Below, piece after piece: positions 11,813 to 25,600 of a DNA stretch of 64,000 nt. This stretch comes from Linepithema humile (taxonomy: Eukaryota > Arthropoda > Insecta > Hymenoptera > Formicidae): NCBI RefSeq assembly GCF_040581485.1, contig NC_090131.1, positions 3,410,001 to 3,474,000 on the forward strand. Reading direction: 5' to 3'. The first letter of the stretch is position 1. Each line of letters starts with the position of its first letter. A program made the translations under genes and the position numbers. A model generated the notes under the pieces. That model was given only the letters and a program-made list of their open reading frames with translations. It made no database searches and was not told the DNA's origin.

Positions 11813-14800
11813 CAGCGTGAGCTGTAAACGCGAACTTAATTATACTTGTTGATTAAAGTAGTGTGCAGTTATCTTCGCTATTTAAAAGAGACACAAAAAC
11901 CTTCCTGTAAATTCATGAGAAAAGTTAACAAAAGTGACGATTGTCAACCGAAGGATACCGATGACAACGCGATAATTAACTGCCTTCGTGCAATTATGGT
12001 CTGCTCGTGACACAAACAGATGGATAGAATACTTTGTTAAGAACGCTTCTCGGAAGCTAGCTGAAAAATGAAAAGTCAAGTTCCTCAGCATTGTTCGCCT
12101 GAATTTGTGACTCGTAGATTATTCACGCTGAGTCTGAAATTATCTCGTAATGGAAAACAGCTTTGCTTTTCTAACGTTTGCTGTATCTTCCGCAGAAATA
12201 TCGTCATAGAAATTTTCGAAAAATTAAAACATTTTCCTACGTCTTGTAAAATTTAATTTCTACTTCTTCATATTTTTATTTTTATTTTCATTTTTAGTTC
12301 TAATCGATAAAACTGGTAACTACACAAATATTATCATAGTTGAACGAAACACTGTGAATAACGTTTCGCAAGTTTCTGACAGGTGACTAGTTGATCGAGC
12401 AAGCACTGAGCTACTTTGTTATCGATGCAAATACGCGAGAACAATTCCGCATGTTTATCCGATATGCACACACAAACTTACACTCCGGCGCGATAAAACA
12501 ACGCGACGGCCGATCAAGCCGACGTTCACGACGTCGCTTAAGAACGATATAAATCCGGTGTGGGCGTTAGACGGCGGATTTCCTGATTTACAATAGACTG
12601 AGCGAGGCGCGACGCGCCGTCACATTCGATTACAAGTAACATGTCTGCGCAATATTCTCTTTCTCTCTCTTCATGTTTACGCCATTTCTTCCTCGACGAT
12701 GGCAGGGCGAGGCGAATCTTCTCGGATGCATTTTGTGCGCATTATATTATGTAAATACTGGCTTATTTTTGCATTCACAAGACGCGCAACGGCGAAGTGT
12801 TTCGCAGTATCTAGCGAGCGAGGTACGAGCAAAGGCAGAGGAGAAAAAAAAAGGACGAGCAAACGGACGGAAAACGAGATCCCAGAGAGATGCAATGATG
12901 CGTGTATACTGCGCGAAATATCCTTCGGCGTAAATGCCCCCGAGTGCAACGGCACCGCGCGAATATGTGGAGACCGCACATCGATGAACAGCAAAACAAC
13001 GCCCGAAGATAAAAAGTAAATATACGGATCATTTGTGAACGCGAAAAAACTGACCAAGTTTCGGGCCAGAAGGTTGAATGATAAACTTCGTTTTTGCTAT
13101 TATTCCGCATCCATAAACAATGAAAGTTGGAGCCGAGACGAAACGTATAATGCCATAACGATCGATGTAACGTAGCTGTTTTCTTTTTCAGCCGCGTGTT
13201 TTCGGCGTATGAATATTGCATTCGGTGTAAAATGAAATAATGAGTTAAGATTCCGCGTGCGAGCCGTGTTATTGAAAGCGTAGGCAAATAATAATGTACG
13301 CCTCATCGGGAGGCCGATATTATTGGAATTCAGAGGCCGTACGAGTTTACCATTAATTAATATTCAAAGATACGCGCGGCGCGGGCACAGCCTTGCGGAT
13401 AAATACGACTGATGGCGGGTGCAGCCGGCCGCGCAATATTGGAATACGAAGGAATGCACAAGACGCAGCGGGCTTTCAATCCAAGGTCGACTGTGCGAGA
13501 TTTTCACAATAAATTCTTTGACGCCACATGCATGCACGCGCGCACCTGTTTCTACGTTCTTCTATAACAAATTCCCGAGCGTTGGGTAATCTCCGCCGCG
13601 ATCGACGCCACAGATCTGCGTTTGATTTTAACTAGGCGATACCGCCTGCCGTGAAAACTGCGGAAAACGAGGATTTACACGCGCCGCAGCCGATATTTAA
13701 CCGTGAAAACACTCCACTAGAAATTTATCGCGTTTTAAGCGCGAGGTCGAGCAAGAACAAATAACGTTGCTCGCAATGCTGGACGGAGAAAATTCATAGG
13801 AATTCAGGCGGGTCAGAGCTGCAATTAATCGCGGCAAAACAGATGAGTCGCACTAATTAATAAAGCGCGTTCCGAGCTGTGCATAGGCGCGATGATTCAT
13901 CAACGAAACGCGCCGCGTTGAGATATCATCGTACTCGCGCGGGATTAATTATACGTAAAATACTCGGCTTGATTTCCGTACGATATCGTTCGGCTGATTC
14001 ATCGTTCGGGGAGGAGTTCAATAGGCGGATCAACATCTTTTTTGCGATCTACGCTAAGCGCGTACATAATACCTCGAGATATCAGTATATTACAATCTAC
14101 AAGTTAATTATGAAAATCAGTGAGCTTTGCAAATTTGCGCAGCACAAAGCAGCCTATAATTCAATTCGCTAGCTAAAGCAATTTAAAGTAATTTATCACT
14201 CATTAAAAAATGACTACTATCCACATCTCAATAATTATATAATAGCAATAATGAACGGATTAAGTTTCAATTTCTTGCCACTTATCACAAGATAATAACT
14301 ATCTTCTTCTAAAAAATAATTGTTAATCAAACCACTCATTATATAAATTGTAGATAAAAAATTAAATACAAAAATATTTTCTAATGAAAAACTTTTATCG
14401 CTCTGTCGAATGTCCATCCGCGGCGCACTAGGTGTGCCATGGCCAAGGTCACGATCCATTGCTTGTTACGGCTTTTCACAGTGCGAAGTGTAGTTTGCAA
14501 TGTATGGCTCATTTCGCGAGTATTACGCCCGTACGATCGTATTGCGAATTCTCCATTTAATAAAAAAAAGCCGACATTCCCGACTCGTCGTCGTTAACGC
14601 GGCATATTAAGGGCAGGTGTTCAGACGAGACAAACGGGTTGATTCTTAAATAGCTCGCACACCTGCCCGGAGATTTTGTAAGATCGCGAATAGAGGCGTC
14701 GCCAGATGTACAAAGACATCACAGCAGCGATGAATATTCATAGCACGCAGGTATAATCTCAGACACCGCACAAATGCACTTCTCGATTGAGCACGACGTA

Positions 14801-17800
14801 ACTTGAGTGAGCGGCAAGAATCGTAATACGCGCATAAAAGTGTCTTTTAACGATCGATGGATTGCGATATGTACCCGCGGTAAATCGAGGTAAGCATGTG
14901 GCGGCGTTATGTTAATGCAATTGACATATTTAAATCAAAATGTGGGTTAAGCGACGGCGATGAGAAAGCGTCACCGAGATAAGAAAATTAAAACGAGAAA
15001 TTTCTCGAGACGTTGCGAAAATATTTGACTTATAACGGATCGCTTTTACAGCATTGTTCGCGCGGCATTGTGCAAACATCTCGTTAACGGAGCCGCGATG
15101 CAAAAACTCGTAGAAACGAATCTAAAAATCGCATGGTCATTGATATCGATCGGGCATGGTCCGACGACCGAGATACACGTGCGAAATAATAAGGACGGGT
15201 CAAGAGGGGATAGAGAAGATTTATTCGTCTGGGACAGTTAGGTTAGGTATGCCCTGGTAAAAAGCTGGTGCACGACTACAGTTAGTCACGGGAACGAGTC
15301 GATCAACGAGCACTTGCAAAACGGTGAAGTTGGTTAAACGGTATTTTCTTGTTTTTTGCCAAAAATGCAACAAACGCCAATTTCTCATTCGATGCATCCG
15401 TCATATCGACATAATCTTCGTGAATTTATCAGATGCTTATAACATTCAGTCGATAGCCACTCGAGAATTCGCGTGATAACACGTGAATCGAGAAGCGATA
15501 GGCTGGAGTGCAATGTGATTTCGATCATCGGTCCGATAAGCATTCGCTGTCGTTCACGGAAAACGATTAACTCGATAGGTATGACATGAGCGGATTCTTG
15601 TTCGATGAAACGATAACAGAGAAGCATGATGTAGCGTATCAATGCATATCAATCCGATTTTCTGCACGATTTTAGCGGAACGATTTTACAAAACGTGTAT
15701 ACCAAATCAATCAAATTCAAATGATGAAATCTTATTTTTAACTCTCGCTTAGTGACTATCGAGTTTATCTGAATCCATTTATGTCAGTCGCAATTTTTTA
15801 CATTGCTCAAGACAGAATACTATCCTATCTTCCACTCATTTCTAGTTTGTTTTTAAAGTATAAAAGTAAAATTCAGATCAAGATAAAAAAATTAATTTTA
15901 AGTATCTTAGTTCAAATAACCAATTTAAGGTTGATTATTTATTAGAAAAAATGGCACAGAAAATCTATCAAGATAAAGTAAGGAGAAAATATTGCGAACG
16001 GTTATTGACTAACATAGAAAATTCGCTATGAATCAAAATTCCTACGCTTCTCTCGAGTCGAGAACGTTTTTACGACGAGGGAGAAATGTTTTCGCTCGAA
16101 TAGTCGAGGTAAATGACGCTTTAGACGCGAAAGAGGAACAGAAATGACTTGTCGAAGGGAAATGAAAGGAAGGAGCGGAAGGGTAGTAACATGCGAGTTC
16201 TCTCTCGCGTATCGTTGTATCTGGTGCGTGACAGCTGCCGCCGGGCTTGCTCAATCGGGGAAATATCAAGTTCCATCTAAGCGGGAAAGTACCTCGAGAT
16301 ATAAACCACCGCGCGCACTTATGAGATTCGATTCGAGGAGAGCAGCAGCAATCCAAAAACTACTTGGTAAGGTAGAATTGATACGCCGTGAAACGCGCTG
16401 TGCCCAAGTTTGCAGTTTGAATTTTCCCGAACCGTATAACTTGAAAGTTGGAAAAGTTTCAAAAATGCAAATTGGAGAACGTTAAAGACGTTCTAGCAAA
16501 CTACGATTATGATTTCATAAATAACTTTGAATAGAAATGTTAATGTAATTTTCTGGAAGCACGATTTTATCAAATTTAAAATCTGAATATGATAAATTAC
16601 CTACTTGAGTGTTAATTATAATATATAATATAGATTAATTGTAGCACAGCAGAATTAAATGTACAAGAACTAGTTTAATTAGATGCATAGAATGTAATCT
16701 TAAACATAAATTAGCTATATTGCTCACTTAGCCTTTATGATGCTAAGTATATTTTAAGCGCTAATCCGCTGACGCGTAATGCGCAATTAATCGTGAGACT
16801 CGATAAGCGTACCAGCTTTCCATTTGTATCACATATTACATAACAGTAATGATTATCGGGCATCAAGTCGCACAGATGAGCGATCATTGAACGATATAAC
16901 GATGGGAAGAGGGTTCGATACAGAACGCTGATTTTCGCGTTCACGAGTTATATCTCCGTGCGAACAGGAAATCGATCGTTATCGAAGGCAGTTCGCTCCC
17001 GGTAACCAACGAGGTAACATTTCGCCTAGGTCACGCTCAGAATAGTCAACCCCGGATGTCGTAAGCGCGACACTTGACGCACTCGGTCGCCGCGTAAAGT
17101 CTGACTTGCACGGTACATTTTCACTGGCAGGTGCTAAATAACTTATAAAAAGCACGAAAAAGAATGGACTGCAAAATAGGTCAGTTGAAAGAACAATCAG
17201 CTATGTACAGTCGCTAATTGCACTAATAACACAAGTGCAATTCAACTTTAAAGCGTTACTCAAATAAGAAACTACATCATAGCGATTTATTTTTTACATA
17301 GATACGCCCTGCATTACAAAATCGCCAATAATACGATAGCGATATTTTAAATTAATGAAAAGTTAAAGTTAACTTATTAAAATTTTATGCCTCTACATAT
17401 TGCACTTGTTGCAAGTGTTATATTTCAAACTGCAATCCAATAATATATTTGACGTTTTTAGTGATAAAGATATCGATAAATATCGCTTCGGCAATAAAAC
17501 GACACGTCGTCATTTTCGACGAATCGATTAAGATTAATGATTCGCTGGCACGTGCAACTACCATCGGATGAATCGTCTCAGCGAGATAAACTTCTGAGTA
17601 CCTACGACTTTTACGAGTGAACGCATGATTCAGCACGCATTCATTGTAGCGTATTTCGAACGAACGAGATCATTGAAAAGTGCTCGATAATTGAGCGAAT
17701 GACTCACTGGAATGTGATTTGAGAATGTCAATTCACGGTAAACTAGCGGAGGAAGCATGTCACTTAATGTATTATTATTTGCACATTGAATTTCGCATTA

Positions 17801-18648
17801 AGGAAAAATAATTATACGCGCAAACGATCAAGATAGCGAGAAATAAGCATTTTACAGCTCGGCGATACTTGTGTGTGATCATTGAAGCCGGAAATTCCAA
17901 TGAACATTATCTATGGTCTCTTCGAGCAAATTCTCATTAATAACAAGAAATAATGAGTGTGTTAATAAAATATTAATATATGCTTCGTGATGGAAAATTA
18001 TCGACACAAGCAGAATTTCAAACGCAAATACGATTATGTCGCTCGAGCTGAGATCGAGGTAATCACTTGTGCAAACAATTGACCTTATAAAGCTAATATG
18101 ATTTCGAGATAATATGTACAGAACCGTGGCATGAATAGGAACTGAAAGTCAACGAAGCGAGTTTCATTCACTTTAGCCGTTGACATTGATCTTTAAAATT
18201 AAAGAATCGTAAAATTGATTATTTTAAAATATATAATGCCACTTGTCCGACTTTATCATTTAATAAAAATAATTTGAATTATTTTGCAAAGAGAAACAAG
18301 CATACCTATTTATCGCATAATTAAAATATAAATCGTCGTTGATTCTCCGAGATCGATATCTTAGTTTAATAGAAAAATCGACGAGAAGAAGAATAATTAA
18401 AAAAGACTCACCGCTTGTTGCTCCTTATCCTTCTCGGTGGCCTCATCTTTATCCTTTTCTTTATCCTCGGCAGTGTCCGTGTGCGGTGCAATACCGTTGG
18501 TGGTAGGCTTCGTGTCAGCCTCTTCGATCCTCTCCAGTTTGCCATCGCCAGGTGCGGCTGCGTCGCCGACACCTCCTTCGGCGGGTATTCCTTCCTTCTT
18601 CGGCGTCGTCGTTATGTCCACGGACCTCTTGCTCTGTCTCGCTCCCAT
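9864..18648 (-). CDS. Akap200: Akap200, A-kinase anchor protein 200 (MARCKS-like); three joined coding exons, 3' part missing
   Basis: The coding sequence joins 18648-18412, 10386-10222 and 9977-9864 on the minus strand, giving 172 residues with an open frame through both junctions. Residues 1-9 read MGARQSKRS, an N-myristoylation signal (Gly2, Ser6, Lys7). Residues 10-126 are acidic, low in complexity and rich in Ala, Pro, Thr, Glu and Lys. Residues 127-150 form a basic stretch ending in KKKWSFRSISFSKKDK, the MARCKS-type effector domain, with candidate PKC serines at 139, 142, 144 and 146. In Drosophila, Akap200 is a membrane- and actin-associated scaffold that tethers the PKA RII subunit through its C-terminal half and has a MARCKS-like effector domain. 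That RII-binding half is not visible here, so the gene is partial. Identification rests on the N-terminus plus the effector domain, recognised by eye rather than by search. Confidence 0.88.
9978..10221 (-). other. Akap200: Akap200 intron between linker and effector-domain exons (244 bp)
   Basis: A short phase-0 intron starts GTAAGG and ends TTTCCAG on the minus strand. It splits the basic region between KKKDK and KKKW, so the two halves of the extended polybasic segment sit on separate exons. This is the only short intron of the gene seen here; its neighbours are about 8 kb or longer. Confidence 0.85.
10222..10386 (-). CDS. Akap200: Akap200 second coding exon (acidic Pro/Ser/Thr-rich linker)
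   Basis: The acceptor TTATTTTTTAG precedes 10386 and the donor GTAAGG follows 10222. The exon is 165 bases, exactly 55 codons, phase 0 at both ends. It begins QPQQEEVKPEETKQ, continues through a Ser/Pro/Ala/Thr-rich stretch, and ends KETKKKDK, the basic lead-in to the effector domain encoded by the next exon. The composition matches the unstructured linkers of MARCKS and Akap200. It would not stand out alone; its assignment comes from the clean splice sites, matching phase and smooth continuation of the flanking peptides. Confidence 0.87.
10387..18411 (-). other. Akap200: Akap200 intron between first and second coding exons (8025 bp)
   Basis: Bounded by GTGAGT at its 5' end and TTTTTTAG at its 3' end on the minus strand. 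It is AT-rich with an (AT)n microsatellite at 11778-11811. I found no nested gene. Open frames around 12.7-13.3 kb occur on both strands and look like chance in locally CpG-rich sequence. Confidence 0.8.
11778..11811 (+). repeat. (TA)n microsatellite
   Basis: Uninterrupted TA dinucleotides, about 17 units, in the 8 kb Akap200 intron. Confidence 0.98.
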
Positions 18649-18720
18649 GATTGCTTATCTTCTCGTACCACCTGTCTCTATCTCACTTCTGGGTACCAGG
18701 TGGTATCCTGCTAAACTGTC
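18412..18720 (-). CDS. Akap200: Akap200 first coding exon, including 72 bases of 5' UTR
   Basis: The ATG is at 18648-18646 in a favourable context (AATCATGG). Coding runs to 18412, 79 codons ending in QQA, where a consensus donor GTGAGT follows (18411-18406). The exon's upstream edge is taken as 18720 because TTTCTGATTGCAG immediately precedes it. The 72 bases before the ATG are therefore untranslated and spliced to an upstream non-coding exon. The encoded peptide starts with the myristoylation motif, then alternates glycine/alanine-rich and Lys/Glu/Asp-rich stretches typical of MARCKS family N-termini. The phase-0 donor means skipping of the next exon would keep the frame. The coding span is very likely; the 5' edge is less certain. 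Confidence 0.88.
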
Positions 18721-21700
18721 CTGCAATCAGAAAGCGAAAGAACGGATTAAATATTTTGTTGCACACTATTTAGAATATTATAAAATAAAATAAACACGAC
18801 TTAGAAGCGTACTAGAATAAAAATGAATAAAGATCGAGAATGAGCGAGAATGAGCTGATGAATCCGAGCTCGCTCGTGTTTGCAGCCCGACGCAGTTACA
18901 CGCGTCGATTCGCCACGATTTCGCGATGCGCGGGTGAATTGTGACTTGCAGCGTTGTGCCGAGGAGCGGGAGTGACTTTCACCGTAACAGATACATCAGA
19001 AATCCGCGAGAATACCCGCTCGATTCTCGGCGAACTCGCTTCGAGAGAATATCCGATAATAAGCGAATCAGAAACGCAGTTGCATCCAACGTAAAAACGA
19101 CGTAACGTGTGGACACCCGCGCCAGGTGGATCTGATAAAGCGAGATTTATATGTTTATCGATACACGGGCGTGCCCCTCGCATTCGATAGCGACTTTCGC
19201 GCAGATTGATACGCAGGTGCAACGAGGAAGGTCTCCACGCGTCGAATCCAGTAATCAGAAATCTCTCTCCTTAAAAGTCAGATTTTTTTTACGCAACGAT
19301 ATTGAGCGGAACGATGATAATGAACCGTACGAAAGACACAGTCCGGGAAACAAAGAACAACGGCGCAACGGGAACGCGCTCTTCCATCGGGAAACAACTA
19401 CACATTGTCCTACTCGAGGATTTGTTTGTGTTCGTTTCCGTTATGTGTGTTCGATTGAAACGCGAAAAAAAAAACGTGGAAAAACCGGTAAACGCATGAA
19501 AGCACTTTTGCTAACAGTATTGAAGCCATTGTTTATATCACGTTGTGCGTTCATGTTACATCAGAAATAATGTACATACTGTCAAGAGACACGGTCGTGA
19601 CTTACAAGTTCACGCGCGAATACATGAGAACTAATGTCGCTTGAAAATAAATATTCAATGTTTATTTTCAACGATTATTTGCAATATTTCAATTATCGAT
19701 AAAAATATAAACCGCCCTAAATGTATTATTTATTCAACAACGTAGTTCGGAAAAAACAACCAGAAATGAGTATCGTCGCTGCAATTTTAATTATCCTCGG
19801 AAAAGAAGAAAAATAACGCAAGAAGTCGCCGAGAAGCGCGAACGGGAATAATGGTACAGCAACGTACTGACTTCGCTGGTAACGAAAGCGGAAACGCGCC
19901 GAGAGAACGGCTGCGAAAAACTGGCACGGCGTGGCGCGCTAAAAGCCATGCTAGCTAGGCTGCTCGTTTGTTGGGCGCGCGTTAACGCGCATTTAAACGA
20001 CCACGTGCCTCGCACAACACGCACGCACCGCCGCCGTATGCCTGCATGCGTGAGCAGCTGATGGCCGCGATGCGTAACGCATCTGCAGCCGCGGCGAAGT
20101 TACGCGAGGTCGTCCTTTGTGTGCCAGTCGAGATACGAGATTGAGAGAGAACAATCGAGAGAGAAGAACAATCGAAAACGATATGAATCACTGGGATTCT
20201 TCGAAGTAAATATGAAGTGTTGTAAAATAAATAAACGTGTAAGAATTTTATCCCAGTTCAAAATAAATTTTTCCGCGATAAAAATTCAACCGAGCAGTAA
20301 TCTTATCTACCTAAAATTGAATGCGGAATAAAAATTTGTTATTCGAACCCGTCTATTCAGAAATTATTTCTTATTCAAAAGAAAGATGTCTCTATTTATA
20401 AAAAAATTATTCTCATTTTCTTAAATCTTCTATATTAAAAAAGATATAAACATCTTCGAAGCCTTCATAATCTCATTAAAATTTAATATAATTAAATCTT
20501 TTTATTTCTTTCGCTGCAAATTTCTTTATGTATTTTTATTTCTTAAAAGAATAAAAATCTTTATAGGATAAGTAGAAATTGATAATCCGCTCAATACAAC
20601 GATAAAGAAATAGAGATAGCATTATGTACGCTACACTGCTACACGCTTTATTTTTAGTTTAAGGCAATCTTCTATATAGCCGCGCACAGAATTCGCTTGC
20701 TATGTATAAAGTAGCTCACGACCCGTATATCTAATGATCTTTTAAGAGTTTCCTTCGATCCGGCACTTCGCATTAATGTTCAAGATAGAATCAATAGCTC
20801 GCAATCTAGAAAGCAATAACTCTTATCAGTATCGGATATAAGCGGCTTTCGAAAATAAGACTGTCAACCACACACGTCTATCGTGACATTTCGCTATTAT
20901 CATTTATTCATCTGCACTATTTTTGTTTCTATCCACACTAATCATAGATACGTTTAACTCGTTTATTTCGAGTTTTGTTTGCATGCGCGAAAAATAACCT
21001 AAAAATACATCAATAATCTTGGATTTTTCATCGCGCATGCTATGTAAATTTTCATTGAGAAAAATTTCCATTAACGAGGCGATTTTCATCGCGCGGAAAT
21101 AACGCAAGCTAAATCAGTTTTCTGCTTTCTAACGTTCGTTCGTTTGCTCGTTTCCTGAATGAACGCGCATTCCACGCATTACGCGTCAGCATTAAGTTAC
21201 ACCGGAGAAATAAGAGTCAGCGCGAATGGATAGTTGCATTTCGCGCTAATTGAGAATATAGAGCGTAAGTTGACTGGGTTTCGTTTCGCGAAAACAAAAC
21301 CGCGCGCATCAATGCGCGAAGTCAGAAGCGCGGAGCTATAGGTATATCACTGTCACCGCATAATGGCATTTGTTTCTAGGCAGCCTATTCACAGTGCATT
21401 GCACTTTGCATGTCGCTGTGTGCACTGGCTGACTCGCCACGCTTGCGCCACGCTTCGCGTGTGTACCGGGTGACACATTCCGCGTCGGAAACGCGATGAC
21501 ACAATATTGTCACGTCCTCGAGAATTCCTCTCAGCTTCGCTCGCGTGATTTTTGACACAGTCGGCATTTCCCGGTAGCGAAATGACAACACGAAACAGAT
21601 GGAAGGACGAGTGTTTGGTTTACCGAGAAGCCCTGCGATGAAGACCATGAAGATAGATAACGATCTCTCGAAATAAATTGTCTTCGTCGATGAGCAGAGA

Positions 21701-22077
21701 GCTCTACAATAGAACCACTATTACATTGCTTCGACTCCCGAAATAATAGAGCACAATGCCGCCCCTATGGACTAACAAATGGTGTGTCCCCTTCATCCTA
21801 GCTAAATTTTCGGAACAAATTACAGTACGTTCTGCACAAAGGAAGCGCGCTATCGAAAGGGAGAGCACGTGTCGCGTTTGTTCTGCTTCATTTCATTTTT
21901 ATATCTTCCTGGATTACCGAATTAGGAGAATAATTTGCAAGCTTATCGAGTAACAATGCGCCGAGGTAATCAATTATACAAATCACGACGCGCACTTTCA
22001 GTAATCGATTTAACATCTCACATGCCGGAAAAATCATCGTCAAAGCAAAAATAGAAAAAAAGTATAATTAGCGTCTG

Positions 22078-22659
22078 CTATATTAAGTAGCAGCAGGAAG
22101 GGTTTCGACAAATATTTATGTTATTCCATACCACGCTCGTCGTGCGTACCACGTGGGGCGTCCCGTAATGCGTTGTTACGTTAAGAAATAGCCCTAATGT
22201 ATCCGAGAAGTGCCTCGAACCAATCACATGTCGATTTAGAAGGGAGAAAACGTGGGAAATGGAAAAGAGTCTTGGAAAAAACGACGTCTTTCGCAATGAT
22301 GCTCCTATATTTCTTTCTATCTTCGCATTGATTACGACCGGACCGCGAATTTCCGGTGGTGGAGGAAGGTCATGACGCGTATCGCGCAGCATCGTTATAT
22401 TTAGACTGTCAAGTGACATTGCCGAGCTCCGCGTTGCGAGATAAATGCAATGCGCAGCGCGTCGAACGATCTTTAAAAAACGATCGCGCATAAACGGACA
22501 AACTTGTGAATACGTTCGCTCTCCTTTTCTCTCTCGGTTCGAAGTTCCTCGTGATAAAAATAATCCCGACGGGGAAAGGAAATTCACCGTCGCTCGAAAA
22601 AGAGATACGCTTCCGAACAGATTTATCGGAGAGGGAAAGGCAGCGTTGCAACGAAGCAT
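22078..22659 (-). CDS. Orphan open frame of 193 codons in the proposed Akap200 5' intron
   Basis: The longest frame here with a true ATG start that I checked. It begins MLRCNAAFPSPINLFGSVSL. The first 45 residues have no acidic residue and are rich in Arg, Ser and Phe, loosely like a mitochondrial targeting peptide. No domain is recognised, and the C-terminus ends CRNPSCCYLI. It lies on the same strand as Akap200. Such a length is uncommon by chance at this base composition but not impossible. It could be a young gene, a decayed exon, or chance. Confidence 0.2.
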   Translation of the reverse strand: MLRCNAAFPSPINLFGSVSLFRATVNFLSPSGLFLSRGTSNRERKGERTYSQVCPFMRDRFLKIVRRAAHCIYLATRSSAMSLDSLNITMLRDTRHDLPPPPEIRGPVVINAKIERNIGASLRKTSFFPRLFSISHVFSLLNRHVIGSRHFSDTLGLFLNVTTHYGTPHVVRTTSVVWNNINICRNPSCCYLI

Positions 22660-25600
22660 ACATACATTCCATGCGTCTTATTTTTCTTTGTGCTTCAAAT
22701 CGCTCTCTGTCGCGTCTTGTTTTTCATATTAACAATCTCGCGCACAATCCTATCATCGAACGACCGTTTATATCATCCTCGGGAGAAGAGCGACCGCGCG
22801 AGAACTGGTAATGCAAGATATCTTGCGTAAGAATTGTGATAATTGAACAAATATTTTTTCGTGTTTCAAAACTTTGTTTTGCAAAATACTTAACAATGCA
22901 TTAATAAGTCGCAGACTAAGTAAGTATTATTAGAATCTGCATTCCCGAACTATTGCATCAATGTGCACAATCCGATCTACTGATGGCATCTGATACATTT
23001 GCATTCATAAGACTATTTCGATACTCATAACTCAACATTTTTTTTATTCTTTGCATAAAGCAATGTGATCGTATAATTCATACGATAATATGTAAAAACG
23101 CAACAATATCTTTTTCTAATATTTAAAATTCAAATAAGTTTTCGAAAAAGTCTTTCGCAATCGTGAAGTTTAACATACTAGATATCATTAATACACCTAT
23201 GATTTTCTATTTTAGGAAGCAATTTTCCACAATTGCATTCTAGCGCTGATTCGTCAGCGGGAAGACGCTAATAGACGGAATGACTAATAGCATAAAAATT
23301 CTGTCGCTATCGTGGATTGTCATTATAATCGCTAGAAACGCAGAATTTTTTATCTCATATTAAGATTTTATAAAATTAACATCTAGAAAAACATCGGTTT
23401 GCATACTGAAATATAAGTACGAAAGAATGAAGGACATTTGATGGACTTGATGAAGAAATTGAGCTAAATTGAACCGACAATAGCGATGATTTTTACGACG
23501 CGCTCGCTCTCCTCAAATAAATAGTTTGCCGACGCGCGTTGCAAAATAGTGTTGCGCCATTCGTGACCGCGGAGATGGAAATGCATACACGAGAAGGCGC
23601 GCTGAATATGCAGTAGAAGTTGGTGCGGCCGCATCGCTAACGAGTGTGCGATATGTTAGAGATAGGTTTGATCTTTCCGATCTTTCCGACGCAATTCCAC
23701 GGCAGGTAAAAGGCAAGCCATAAGAAACGCGTTCACGAAATGAAGCGTGCGAAGACGATAAGGTTTCTCTTTCTTTTCCTCGTGTTATCCATTTCGTTCC
23801 GCGCAGACGAACGGCGCGCGAGGTATAATGAGCGCCGAGATTTCTTTCGGTCGTATCGCTCAATTGATTAATAAGCGCATTCAAAGGTCGACGCCGTCTA
23901 TTAAGGCGTTAACGACGATATAACGGCGAGACCGACGTCGTCTCGCCAGCCGACGATGTGTGAGAGAATTCCGCCCCGGCGATAACGCGAACGATAAGTG
24001 ATGTACCGAAGAGAGAACGATGGCCGCGGGCTATTATGGGATTATAATGAAACCACGACGACAAAAAGCGGCCGGAAAATTGGATATCTCGAAGCGATTT
24101 CAAGGCTGCGCAGGTGCATAAATAGCCGCCGATGACTCGTGTGTTCGTACACGGGCGCTTTCAATCGGCTCTTCAACTTCTGTGTGAGCTTTAATAAAGT
24201 TGTTTTTCTCGTCCTTCTCATTAAACGCATACAAGACGTATGATTCGACATAACAAGTTTTAACAAATTTTTATTAAATTGGTCAATGCCTTCAGACATT
24301 GAATTTATGCGAAAATCGAAAATCATGGCGCAAATAGTGACATTAAAAATTCTACACTTTATCATCACCGCATTGCAAGAGCGCCAATTTCTATGCGTCT
24401 AGGACACTCTGTCCTTAAACGACAATGCGAGATAAACTCAAGATTGATGTTCAGCCGCAACCTGACTCAACACTTTGTCAACTCGGTGTCACATCCGCTG
24501 ACTCATGTGGTGCTCCAAATGACACACGCACTCTCCGCGATAAACAAAAAAATTTCTTTTCCATGATACCGCGCGAGAGTGCGTCTGTCCCCCAATTCCC
24601 ACGGTGGCCAATCAATCAGACATTATTTTCTCGCGACTAATTCGACAGTCCGACTCGATAGGGGCTGTGACACACATTGAGATACAAAAATAGGCGAAGT
24701 AAGAAACGTGCATAATTAAAAAAATTAAAATATCGAAAGAAGATACCAATCAGAAGGTATACGTCACAAAAAGATAAAGCGGATGAATAATCCTTCGTCT
24801 ATTCAAGTGGCACTTTGACATTGTGATTAGTTAGGAATACAGACACACCACTGCGAGTTGTATTCTTACTGGCTTCGTTATTGTTCCTCACTTCATTCTT
24901 GTACCTCATTGTACTGACCCCATTTCGTTTCCGAAAAAAAAGACATCTGCTCTTTTTCTCGCAACCGTTGTCGAAATTGAGAATAACGCAGCGCGTGTGG
25001 AAGAATAGGTGTCGAACGGGCCCGCATGCGAGTGAGCGCGTGTTTCGCATGCGTGAACAGATAGACGAGCGACCACGTGCTTGCATTCGCTACTGAAAAC
25101 CGGCGACGCCCGTCATAAGGGCAAACGGGAAAGTTAGTGAGCTCCTGAAAAATAAGTGTGCGTACGTAAATCCAGACTACCGTGTGGATCTATTTTTGGC
25201 GCGTGCAGCCCCCCCGACCTGTGTAAACACGCGACCAGAACGCGACAGGAACGAAAGTCCCCGGAAAGCGAATCCTAAAAAAGCGCTCGTAAACTACACC
25301 AAACATCGTAGTAACAAGTTTGTTTGGGACAGTAAAAGAAAATTGGCAAGATTGGTACAGTCAATCAATAAACAAAAATTTGTGAAAATACATTAATACA
25401 TTTTATCTGTAACATTTTTGCATAAAGTAAAAAATTTTTAGATAGATTGGAAAACATCCAATAGAGAAAAAATAATTAGAGAGATAATCAAATAAATAAA
25501 ATTCCAATAATATTAATCACTGGATGATGCAAGAATAGAAGCTTAAAAAACGATTATATTAATCGATTAATTATTGCTTAATATACATTCTAATTTTATT

